Assembly: GCA_020435085.1 (NCBI GenBank)
Contig: JAGRAB010000058.1
Location: forward strand, 1-8,698
DNA: 8,698 nucleotides
Origin: Bdellovibrionales bacterium
Lineage (GTDB): Bacteria; Bdellovibrionota; Bdellovibrionia; Bdellovibrionales; UBA1609
Direction: 5' to 3'
Positions 1-6,840 of the stretch are shown here, one piece after another. The notes beneath the pieces were generated by a model. The model saw nothing but the letters and a program-made list of their open reading frames with translations, was not told the origin of the DNA and did no database searches. The translations under genes and the position numbers were made by a program. Position 1 is the stretch's first letter, and the number at the start of each line of letters is the position of its first letter.

Positions 1-629
1 TTAAAGATATTCGTGAGTTTGTGAATAAATATTTTCTTGTTGGCCAGTCAATAAAAGAGACGCAAGAAGCCTCTCATCAATTGGTGGCTTTAAAACATCA
101 TGCCGCCTCAGGAGAGTTTGCGGCGAAAATGGAAAAAGCACGATACTTGCCTCAAGTGGGTGTTTTTGCAGAGAGCTATATGTTTCAAGGCGAGAGAGAT
201 ACAGCAGATGGCTATATGGCAGGGCTTTACTTGAGGTGGAATCTTTTTAACTCTTCAGATTATGGAGCTTATAGTGAGGCCCAGTTGAAAGCAAAAAGTG
301 CACAAAAATATTTTGTGGCCATGGAACAAAAGGAAAGAGCAGAAAAAAAATCATATCATCAAGTTTTAGATTCACTCAATAAAACAATTGAACTTTTAAA
401 TGATAGTGACCGCATGTTAGGAGAGCAAATTGAAACCACACGAACACTTTTTCGCAATGGTTCTATTAATGCCTTGCAAATGGTGGAAGTTTTAAACCGT
501 CGTGTGGATTTGATCACCCAGCTCAATCAAGCAGAAAATGAACTTTTAAATGTTGCTTCAAAAACAGTGAGTTTACGTTCAACAAATTTAGATGCAATAT
601 TGCCGACTGAAGGTGGGAACACAAAATGA
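1..629 (+). CDS. TolC-like outer membrane efflux protein, C-terminal part (5' end cut by window)
   Basis: This is the C-terminal 208 residues of an outer membrane factor, the trimeric channel that carries substrates of a tripartite pump through the periplasm and outer membrane. The frame is open from base 3, so the real start lies outside the window. The GTG at 21 is an internal valine codon with no ribosome binding site. Seen features fit the second half of a TolC/OEP repeat: a helix leading into KARYLPQVGVFAES, a beta-strand pair with MAGLYLRWNLFNSS, then long charged helices. The segment LFRNGSINALQMVEVLNRR resembles the family's conserved turn, where a short Gly-containing loop precedes the last helix. 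The stop overlaps the start of the RND gene (ATGA at 626-629), implying translational coupling and a shared pump. The substrate cannot be inferred. Family call is sure; the exact subfamily is not. Confidence 0.88.
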   Translation, partial: KDIREFVNKYFLVGQSIKETQEASHQLVALKHHAASGEFAAKMEKARYLPQVGVFAESYMFQGERDTADGYMAGLYLRWNLFNSSDYGAYSEAQLKAKSAQKYFVAMEQKERAEKKSYHQVLDSLNKTIELLNDSDRMLGEQIETTRTLFRNGSINALQMVEVLNRRVDLITQLNQAENELLNVASKTVSLRSTNLDAILPTEGGNTK

Positions 630-3600
630 AAAACGAAAAACTAGGGTTTGCAGGAAAGTTAGGCCAAGCGTTTGTTCACTCAAAACTGACCATTGTTATT
701 GCGATTGCCAGTGTGTTGATGGGATTATTTGCCGTTTACTTAACCCCCAAAGAAGAAGAGCCTCAGATATCTGTGCCGATGATCGATATTCGAACGCCAG
801 CTCCAGGGTTTACTGCCAGCGAGATAGAAAGAAAAGTGACTGAGCCTATTGAACGCGCTGTCTGGGGGCTTGATGGTGTTGAGTATGTCTATTCTGCCAG
901 TCAAGCGCATGGAAGTTTGGTCACGGTTCGATTTAAAGTGGGTGAACCAATGGAGCTAAGCTTGGTGAAGATTCATCACAAGCTCATGACAATAAAAAGT
1001 GAATTACCTTCTCAGATTCTTCCCATAGAAGTGAAGTCATTTTCTATTGATGATGTTCCATTTTTAGTTTTGACATTTACATCAAAAACAATGAATGAGT
1101 TTGAACTCAGAACAGCAGTGGCTCCTCTTGCGAGAGAATTGTCGAGCACGCCTGATCTTTCTCGGGTGGAGCTCTTGGGTGGTCAAAAACGAGCGGTGCG
1201 AGTGATTGCAAATCCTGAAAAAATGAAGCGTTCAGGAGTTTCACTTTTAGTTCTTATGGATGCTCTTCAAAAAAACGATGCCTTAGCACCTTCTGGAAAA
1301 AATTGGAACTCCGAAAAAACTTTAAGCGTAGAAGTGGGTGGGCGTTTTCATAGTGCGGAAGATATAGCCAATACAGCTATTGGACAACGTGGAGGCCAGG
1401 TTGTATTTGTTAAAGATGTTGCCAATGTGATTGATGGCCCAGAAGAGATGGTTCGAAGCTCGGTCTTATTAGAAAAAGGCAAAGAGCCTGAAAAAGCTGT
1501 GTCCATTGTGTTTTCAAAACGCAAAGGAACAAATGTTGTAAGTCTTGCCAGTCGTATTCTCGAGCGGGCGGATGTGTTTTTAAAAGAAAAAAATATTGAA
1601 GATTTAAAAATGACAGTTGTTCGTGACTACGGTTCGACAGCGGCAGATAAATCCCATGAGCTCATTGAACACTTATTATTGGCGACACTTTCAGTCTCTA
1701 TTTTGATTGCTATTTTTATGGGGCTTCGAGCCTCTCTTGTGGTGGCGATTGCGATTCCGGTGACTCTCGCTCTTACGTTAGCGATCTATTACTTTATGGG
1801 TTACACGCTCAATCGAGTGACGTTGTTCGCGCTGATCTTTTCTATTGGAATTCTCGTAGATGACGCCATCGTTGTTGTTGAGAATATTGAGCGGCACTTG
1901 CGAGAAAATTTAAAAGGCGGCATTGTTGCAGCGACTATTCGAGCTGTGAATGAGGTGGGAAACCCAACAATTCTTGCCACCTTTACCGTGATTGCGGCCA
2001 TATTGCCCATGGCTTTTGTGAGAGGCTTGATGGGACCATATATGAAGCCTATTCCTGTAGGAGCCAGCTTAGCAATGATTCTCTCGCTTTTTGTTGCATT
2101 TATTGTAACCCCTTGGGCCTCAGTGAAACTTCTTAAAGCTCATCATGGTGATGATGGAGAACACGAAGGAGGACATCAAACCAGTCGCTTGGATCAGATC
2201 TATGAAAAAGTCATGGATTTATTACTTCAGTCAAAAAAATCGTCCTTGATGTTTGGTGCATTTACAGTGGTTTTACTTTTGTTGGCGAGTAGTTTGGTGG
2301 CTGTCAAAGCTGTTAAAGTCAAAATGCTTCCCTTTGATAATAAGCAAGAATTCCAGGTTTTAATTGATTATCCAACAACAACATCATTAGAGACATCTAA
2401 AAACTGGTCTGTTGAGTTAGCTCAAAAAATTCTAGAAAATAAAGATGTAGAGGCGGTTCAGGTTTATGCTGGGGAGCCTGCCCCTTTTTCATTTTCAGGA
2501 ATGGTGAAGCACACATTTCTTCGAGGGGAAGATTACCAAAATGATCTTCATATTGTTCTCACCGAAAAAGGCGATCGCAAAGAATCGAGTCATGAAATTA
2601 TTGAAAGTGTGAGGCCTTTAATTCAAAGTTTTGGAAAAGAAAAAAATGCCATCACAAAAGTTCTCGAAATTCCGCCTGGCCCACCTGTATTGGCAACGAT
2701 GATTGCAGAGGTGTATGGACCTAGTAAAGAGGTCAGGGAAAATGTCACTCAAGATATTGAAGATATTTTTGCACGAGAACCAAGTGTTGTGGATTTGGAC
2801 ACCACTCTTCGAGAAGGGCGACCTCGAAAGTTTTATGAGTACAATCAAGCTCGGGGTGGCCTTTTAGGAACCAATGCGCGAGACATTATGGCTCTTGGTC
2901 ATCTCGTGTTTTCAGAGACACCAGTGACAACATTAGCGGATGTTCGCTCTCCAGAAGAGATCAATGTGGATTTATCTTTGAATCAAGAATCAAGGTCAGG
3001 ATCTGGGCCTTTTTCTGGCTTAAGAATTCCTTCATTTGAAACAGGAACAGTGGAAGTGGGAGAGGCACTGTCGGCACCACAATTACTTAAAAATGAAGTT
3101 CTTTATAGAAAAAACTTAAAACCTGTTTCTTATGTGATGAGTGAGTTGTCTGGCAGTGAAGAGGCTCCGGTGTATGGAATTTTAAAGCTGGCCCCACAAA
3201 TTCAGTATCCTTTACAAACAGCAGAAGTCCCTTGGGATACGGCCTCTCCCGTTGTTAAGTGGGACGGTGAGTGGTTTATCACTTACGAAGTTTTTCGTGA
3301 CCTTGGTGGGGCTTTTGCTGTTGTGATGGTGCTCATCTATATTTTAGTTTTGGGATGGTTTAGAAGCTTCACCGTGCCATTAATTATTATGACTCCCATT
3401 CCAATTAGTCTTATTGGAATTTTACCAGGTCATGCATTGGTTGGCTCTTACTTTACAGCCACTTCAATGATTGGCTTTATCGCAGGGGCTGGAATTATTG
3501 TGAGAAATTCAATTATCTTAGTAGACTTTATTGAGCATCAACTTGGGCATGGAATGAAATTAAAAGAAGCTGTGGTGAGTGCTGGAGTTTTAAGATTTCG

Positions 3601-3799
3601 TCCAATGCTTTTGACAGCGGCAGCAGTTGTGGTGGGGAGTTCTGTGATGTTGGCAGACCCGATCTTTCAAGGGCTTGCGGTCAGTTTGATTTTTGGTGAA
3701 ATTGCAGCCACGGTATTAAGTCGATTTGCTGTTCCAGTGCTTTATTACTGGTTTGTCGGAAAATCTCGTCAAAAAGAAATTCATGCATTTTTAAATTAA
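626..3799 (+). CDS. RND-family efflux transporter permease subunit (AcrB/HAE-like)
   Basis: Inner-membrane proton-driven pump subunit of a tripartite efflux system. Its 1057 residues are close to AcrB (about 1050), and both halves of the duplicated fold are present: TM1 at about 20-40, a periplasmic domain, TM2-6 at about 345-500, TM7 at about 540-565, a second periplasmic domain, and TM8-12 at about 890-1050. The TM4 motif SIGILVDDAIVVVENIERH carries the Asp pair D412/D413, which corresponds to the proton-relay aspartates of AcrB; heavy-metal (CusA-type) pumps lack this pair. In TM10 the motif reads GIIVRNSIILVDF, with R960 at about the place of AcrB's relay lysine. A His/Asp/Glu-rich cytoplasmic loop (506-517) joins the two halves. 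The ATG at 626 follows AAGGTGG at 610-616. It is coupled to the TolC-like gene upstream and followed closely by a DUF2892 gene. No adaptor gene is visible. Substrate unknown. Confidence 0.95.
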   Translation: MKNEKLGFAGKLGQAFVHSKLTIVIAIASVLMGLFAVYLTPKEEEPQISVPMIDIRTPAPGFTASEIERKVTEPIERAVWGLDGVEYVYSASQAHGSLVTVRFKVGEPMELSLVKIHHKLMTIKSELPSQILPIEVKSFSIDDVPFLVLTFTSKTMNEFELRTAVAPLARELSSTPDLSRVELLGGQKRAVRVIANPEKMKRSGVSLLVLMDALQKNDALAPSGKNWNSEKTLSVEVGGRFHSAEDIANTAIGQRGGQVVFVKDVANVIDGPEEMVRSSVLLEKGKEPEKAVSIVFSKRKGTNVVSLASRILERADVFLKEKNIEDLKMTVVRDYGSTAADKSHELIEHLLLATLSVSILIAIFMGLRASLVVAIAIPVTLALTLAIYYFMGYTLNRVTLFALIFSIGILVDDAIVVVENIERHLRENLKGGIVAATIRAVNEVGNPTILATFTVIAAILPMAFVRGLMGPYMKPIPVGASLAMILSLFVAFIVTPWASVKLLKAHHGDDGEHEGGHQTSRLDQIYEKVMDLLLQSKKSSLMFGAFTVVLLLLASSLVAVKAVKVKMLPFDNKQEFQVLIDYPTTTSLETSKNWSVELAQKILENKDVEAVQVYAGEPAPFSFSGMVKHTFLRGEDYQNDLHIVLTEKGDRKESSHEIIESVRPLIQSFGKEKNAITKVLEIPPGPPVLATMIAEVYGPSKEVRENVTQDIEDIFAREPSVVDLDTTLREGRPRKFYEYNQARGGLLGTNARDIMALGHLVFSETPVTTLADVRSPEEINVDLSLNQESRSGSGPFSGLRIPSFETGTVEVGEALSAPQLLKNEVLYRKNLKPVSYVMSELSGSEEAPVYGILKLAPQIQYPLQTAEVPWDTASPVVKWDGEWFITYEVFRDLGGAFAVVMVLIYILVLGWFRSFTVPLIIMTPIPISLIGILPGHALVGSYFTATSMIGFIAGAGIIVRNSIILVDFIEHQLGHGMKLKEAVVSAGVLRFRPMLLTAAAVVVGSSVMLADPIFQGLAVSLIFGEIAATVLSRFAVPVLYYWFVGKSRQKEIHAFLN

Positions 3800-3815
3800 A
3801 AAAGAGGGAGTTATT

Positions 3816-4007
3816 ATGAAAATAGAAAATCAGATTCGTGCATTCGCAGGAACATTTATTTTACTCAGCTTGACATTAGCTCAATACCATTCGCCACAGT
3901 GGCTATGGTTGACCACATTTGTTGGATTTAACCTTTTGCAATCCAGCTTCACAGGGTTTTGTCCATTGGAAATGATTCTTAAAAAAGTGCAGAAAAAGAA
4001 AGTATAA
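3816..4007 (+). CDS. DUF2892 (YgaP-like transmembrane domain) small membrane protein
   Basis: A 63-residue inner-membrane protein of the DUF2892 family, which is also the C-terminal membrane domain of the rhodanese YgaP. The sequence matches the family from end to end: an N-terminal MKIENQIRAFAGTFILLSL, a first membrane segment at about 9-23, a second at about 28-46 with a TxFVGxNLLQSxFTG pattern, and the hallmark GFCPLE with C49, followed by a basic tail. The start is supported by GAGGGAG at 3804-3810, 5 bases before the ATG. The gene lies 16 bases behind the RND permease and is probably cotranscribed with it. The domain's biochemical role is not established. By association with rhodanese-type proteins, a link to sulfur or thiol stress is possible, but this is inference. 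It could be an accessory subunit of the pump. Confidence 0.88.
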   Translation: MKIENQIRAFAGTFILLSLTLAQYHSPQWLWLTTFVGFNLLQSSFTGFCPLEMILKKVQKKKV

Positions 4008-4022
4008 AATGTGGGAAGTACA

Positions 4023-4059
4023 ATTTTAGGCGTCATTCAACACTCAATGGGCCTAAAAT
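4023..4059 (+). terminator. Stem-loop after the efflux operon, possible terminator
   Basis: A perfect 9-base inverted repeat, ATTTTAGGC (4023-4031) and GCCTAAAAT (4051-4059), lies 15 bases after the DUF2892 stop. Inside the 19-base loop, CATT (4034-4037) can also pair with AATG (4046-4049), which extends the hairpin. No T-tract follows on the + strand, so it is not a canonical intrinsic terminator. It could instead be a weak terminator, an mRNA 3' end stabiliser, or a protein-binding palindrome ahead of the next gene. Confidence 0.35.
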
Positions 4060-4143
4060 GCGCATATCTTGATTCTCATTCGGTATCGATATTGCTTTAG
4101 TTGAAACCGAAAATACTTAGTATTTATATGAGAAGGATAGCGT

Positions 4144-5892
4144 ATGCCAAATATTGTCACTTTCGCACGGTTTCTTTTAATTTTATTTGTTTTTTCTCCT
4201 TTTGCTGGAATGGCTGCACAGGTTCTTCCTGATACCGAAAACTTACTTTCGTTTCGCTGGGAGAAAATGAGTCGAAATCAGGCCTTGCAAAGAATCGAGG
4301 AGACAACAGATTTTCTCGCAGCTTCAGTTCTTCCAGAGAACAATCCAACAACTATTCATGGCCAAAAATTGAGTGATCAGATTTTTACAAAGGTGGCTGA
4401 AAACTACTTTAAGCAAACGGGAAAAAATCTTGGTGATGTGATTCCTCGACCCATGGTCTTCGTTTATGATGGTCCAAACTTTGTAAATAATGGAGCTGTT
4501 TTGCCTGATTGTATTTCTTGGGATATGCCAACCCAAATACGGGGGAGAGGTGAAACAGACCAATACAGCGGTGCCCTAAAGTTTGATTCATATTTACAAA
4601 CATTTAATGGAAGTTCTTTGAAGTGTCGAAAAGGGACCTCCTCTGAACTCACCCAAATTACAAAGTGGCTTTCTCTAAGGTTGGGATGCTCAGTTTCAGT
4701 AAAGAATAATAGAATTGAAATTGAAGAAAAATGTCGAAAAGAAGGTGACAACGGAGGCCTTTACGAGGAGTTTTCTTTTCTTACTTCTATGCCTGTTATT
4801 TTGGTGTCAAAAGATCACTTCGAGGGTTTTGAACAAGACAACCGCGAAGGCATGGCTGTAATTTCACACGAGATGGTTCATTATCTTCGCTCTCATATAA
4901 ACTTTGTGAACGACCGCAATTACAACTATTTTTATCAGTGGCCTGAAGGAAAAGTATCTACTGATTTACCACCGGCTCTTCCTAAGGAAGATACGGAATC
5001 ATGGCTAATTATTGAGAATGTTTTAAAGCCATTTTCGTCTTCTAGTTACTCTCCCTTTCCCGAATTTGAAGGCACTCAATTGGCACCCAATGTGAATGGG
5101 CAAATTCTAACAGCATTGGTTTATTATAAAGACCCTAAGGTTAGTATTGCAAATATTTGTGGAAATAACTCCAACTGTAAAAAAGCGTGCTCACAACTAG
5201 ATAGCCACCTTCGTGGAAACTCCGAAGCAATTGGATCTCTCCTTGAAAAAATTGAAATGGGTGAGACGTTTGATGTTGAGATGTCAACGCAACTTGTTTT
5301 AGCAACAGAAGCGAAAGTAATTAGTTGTTTTAAAGAGTTAGATATGAGTAAAGCACTTCATGAGTCGGCATTAGCCTTAGGGGGGGCACTTGTTGATGAG
5401 CCCATCCAGTTACAGGTGATTGAAAAAGCCATTGGGGAAGGTGCAGAAGATGAAGAGCTTACAAGAAAAAATATTTTTGATTTTTTTGCGGGCAAGAATC
5501 TTTATCAATATTTGCTGTGGCTTGATAAAAAATATCGTAATTTTAATAATGGAATTGTATCGAATTTGAAAAAATTAACATCTCGTCACGTGGGTTATTA
5601 TACAGGAGAAGAGGAGGCTGATGTTCTCTCTTTAGTTTTAGCTCAAATGGCAGGGTGGGAGACTCAAAGTTTGGTCGACCAAATTGCAAATAAAGTTCGA
5701 CAAATGGCTCAGTCGTTGAAGCGTTTTAATGTTGTTGGAGCACCACTTAAAGAGTGTATAAGGGCTTACGACAAAGGGTGGAAAGATACCAAGGGTGATC
5801 CTTACTGGGCACCTCTAGGAACTCTTTTAAATCTTCACCATGATCCTTGTTACCGGCTTCTTAGAATGGATTTAACAAATAAAAGTTTATAG
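4144..5892 (+). CDS. Exported protein with HExxH and ExxxD motifs, putative M48-like zinc metallopeptidase
   Basis: I do not recognise a characterised homologue. The 582-residue product begins with a signal peptide: a hydrophobic stretch at 8-20 and a likely signal peptidase I site near GMA-AQ (residue 24 or 25), so it should reach the periplasm or beyond. HEMVH (H242, E243, H246) is an HExxH zinc motif. Far downstream, GEEEADVLSLVLAQMAGW (E489, D493) closely resembles the ExxxD helix of M48 peptidases, where the Glu is the third zinc ligand. The gap between the two motifs (about 240 residues) is far larger than usual. Ten cysteines (123, 161, 182, 197, 339, 345, 349, 395, 538, 569), including a CGNNSNCKKAC cluster, suggest disulfides in an oxidising compartment. 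The ATG follows AGAAGGA at 4131-4137. It appears monocistronic, 136 bases after the efflux operon and convergent with mazG. Protease activity is inferred from motifs only. Confidence 0.7.
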   Translation: MPNIVTFARFLLILFVFSPFAGMAAQVLPDTENLLSFRWEKMSRNQALQRIEETTDFLAASVLPENNPTTIHGQKLSDQIFTKVAENYFKQTGKNLGDVIPRPMVFVYDGPNFVNNGAVLPDCISWDMPTQIRGRGETDQYSGALKFDSYLQTFNGSSLKCRKGTSSELTQITKWLSLRLGCSVSVKNNRIEIEEKCRKEGDNGGLYEEFSFLTSMPVILVSKDHFEGFEQDNREGMAVISHEMVHYLRSHINFVNDRNYNYFYQWPEGKVSTDLPPALPKEDTESWLIIENVLKPFSSSSYSPFPEFEGTQLAPNVNGQILTALVYYKDPKVSIANICGNNSNCKKACSQLDSHLRGNSEAIGSLLEKIEMGETFDVEMSTQLVLATEAKVISCFKELDMSKALHESALALGGALVDEPIQLQVIEKAIGEGAEDEELTRKNIFDFFAGKNLYQYLLWLDKKYRNFNNGIVSNLKKLTSRHVGYYTGEEEADVLSLVLAQMAGWETQSLVDQIANKVRQMAQSLKRFNVVGAPLKECIRAYDKGWKDTKGDPYWAPLGTLLNLHHDPCYRLLRMDLTNKSL

Positions 5893-5906
5893 GGCGTATT
5901 TTCATT

Positions 5907-6692
5907 TTAGTTCTTCGCTTTTGCAATCACCCAAAGCTCTTCAAGCTTTTCGGGTGATAGGCTTTTAAAGTCAAGGTTTTGCATTCGAGCCCAATCTACC
6001 ATTTTTTGAAAACGTGTTTCGAATTTTTTATTTGTTTTGCGAAGGGCTTGTTCGGGGTCAATATCGAGATGGCGTGCGACTTGTGCCACAGAAAACAAAA
6101 TATCACCAAGCTCTTCCTGCATGTTTTCACGATCTTGGTTTTGAATGGCTTCGCGGAGTTCACTCAGTTCCTCTTCGACCTTTTCAAGAACCGGTGTGAT
6201 CTCGCTCCAATCAAAGTTATATTTTTTGGTTTTTTCACCAATTTTAAAGCTAGCAATCAATGCTGGTAAGTGGGAGGGAAGACCAAAGCTAAACTCTTTG
6301 TCATCTTTTTCTTTTTGTTTAATAGACTCCCAATTTTTTTTCACGTCTTCGGCCGAACCTGCGGAAGCATTGCCAAAAACATGAGGGTGTCTGCGGAGCA
6401 TTTTTTCAGACAGAGTTTCAATAACGTCTTCAATGGTAAATGTATTCTCTTGTCGAGCAATTTCTGCGTGTAAAACAACTTGAAGGAGAAGATCTCCCAA
6501 CTCTTCTTTAATAGCTTGAGATTGCGCATGGTCAATGGCCTCGGCTAATTCATGAGCCTCTTCTATGGCAAAGCGAGTCAATGAGGAATGAGTTTGTTGC
6601 TTGTCCCAAGGGCAGCCCTGTGGGCCCCGGAGGGTTTCAATAATCTTCACTAAAGATTGAAATTCTCTTAAGTTTCCAATGGGATGGGACAT
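5907..6692 (-). CDS. mazG: Nucleoside triphosphate pyrophosphohydrolase MazG
   Basis: Cytoplasmic enzyme that hydrolyses (d)NTPs to the NMP and pyrophosphate, clearing noncanonical nucleotides; in E. coli MazG also affects the (p)ppGpp response. At 261 residues it matches the two-domain E. coli form (263). The N-terminal LRGPQGCPWDKQQTHSSL is a family signature. Both MazG repeats keep the metal-binding EExxE...ExxD pattern: EEAHE (44-48) with ELGD (64-67), and EELSE (174-178) with ELGD (194-197). KMLRRHPHVFG (97-107) links them. I chose the ATG at 6692 because AAGGA (6699-6703) sits 6 bases before it and the signature then starts at the normal distance; an in-frame GTG at 6713 would add 7 residues but has no clear ribosome binding site. 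It converges with the exported-protein gene (14-base gap) and diverges from the 7TM-HD gene. Confidence 0.95.
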   Translation of the reverse strand: MSHPIGNLREFQSLVKIIETLRGPQGCPWDKQQTHSSLTRFAIEEAHELAEAIDHAQSQAIKEELGDLLLQVVLHAEIARQENTFTIEDVIETLSEKMLRRHPHVFGNASAGSAEDVKKNWESIKQKEKDDKEFSFGLPSHLPALIASFKIGEKTKKYNFDWSEITPVLEKVEEELSELREAIQNQDRENMQEELGDILFSVAQVARHLDIDPEQALRKTNKKFETRFQKMVDWARMQNLDFKSLSPEKLEELWVIAKAKN

Positions 6693-6698
6693 TGTTTT

Positions 6699-6703
6699 TC
6701 CTT
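6699..6703 (-). promoter_or_regulatory. Ribosome binding site deciding the mazG start
   Basis: Read on the - strand this is AAGGA, within a purine-rich run, 6 bases before the ATG at 6692. It lies inside the region that would be coding if the GTG at 6713 were used, and it favours the shorter 261-residue product. Confidence 0.6.
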
Positions 6704-6800
6704 TTTTAGGCACGTCTTATGTCTTGGAAGTACTAGATGATTGACGGGATTGCACGTGATTTTCTGAGATTCTCTCTTGCAGGGGTTTGAATATTCCGAT

Positions 6801-6832
6801 TTACATTGTAAGTCTTTAGGATAACTTAAGTT
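6801..6832. promoter_or_regulatory. Two short palindromes in the mazG / 7TM-HD divergent intergenic region
   Basis: The region holds TTACATTGTAA (6801-6811; 5-base arms around one central base) and AACTTAAGTT (6823-6832; a perfect 10-base palindrome), both just upstream of the 7TM-HD start. They could be operator half-sites. AT-rich DNA produces such palindromes by chance, and no clear -35/-10 pair was found alongside them. Confidence 0.2.
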
Positions 6833-6840
6833 TAGGACAT

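Noticed and set aside
21..23. GTG as the start of the TolC-like gene
   Set aside because: The frame is open upstream to the window edge, no ribosome binding site precedes the GTG, and the product would lack the first half of a TolC-family protein. It is an internal codon of a truncated gene.
592..843. 83-codon + strand frame over the TolC/RND junction
   Set aside because: It overlaps the strongly supported RND start in another frame and its product is cysteine/arginine-rich with no family resemblance.
4101..4129. TTGAAA - 17 bases - TTATAT as a promoter for the exported-protein gene
   Set aside because: The -10 match is poor, and the implied transcription start near 4136 would fall inside the ribosome binding site at 4131-4137, so the transcript would lose it.
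5380..5386. Run of seven G in the exported-protein gene, possible phase-variation tract
   Set aside because: The frame is intact through it, it encodes part of LGGAL, and seven bases is short for a convincing slippage switch.
5893..5906. Shared terminator between the convergent exported-protein and mazG genes
   Set aside because: The gap is only 14 bases and no stem-loop with a T-tract was seen there; termination may occur within the opposing gene or by Rho.
5979..6269. 96-codon + strand frame opposite mazG
   Set aside because: It is the complement of conserved MazG sequence; its Phe/Cys-rich product has no recognisable motif and no ribosome binding site was evident.
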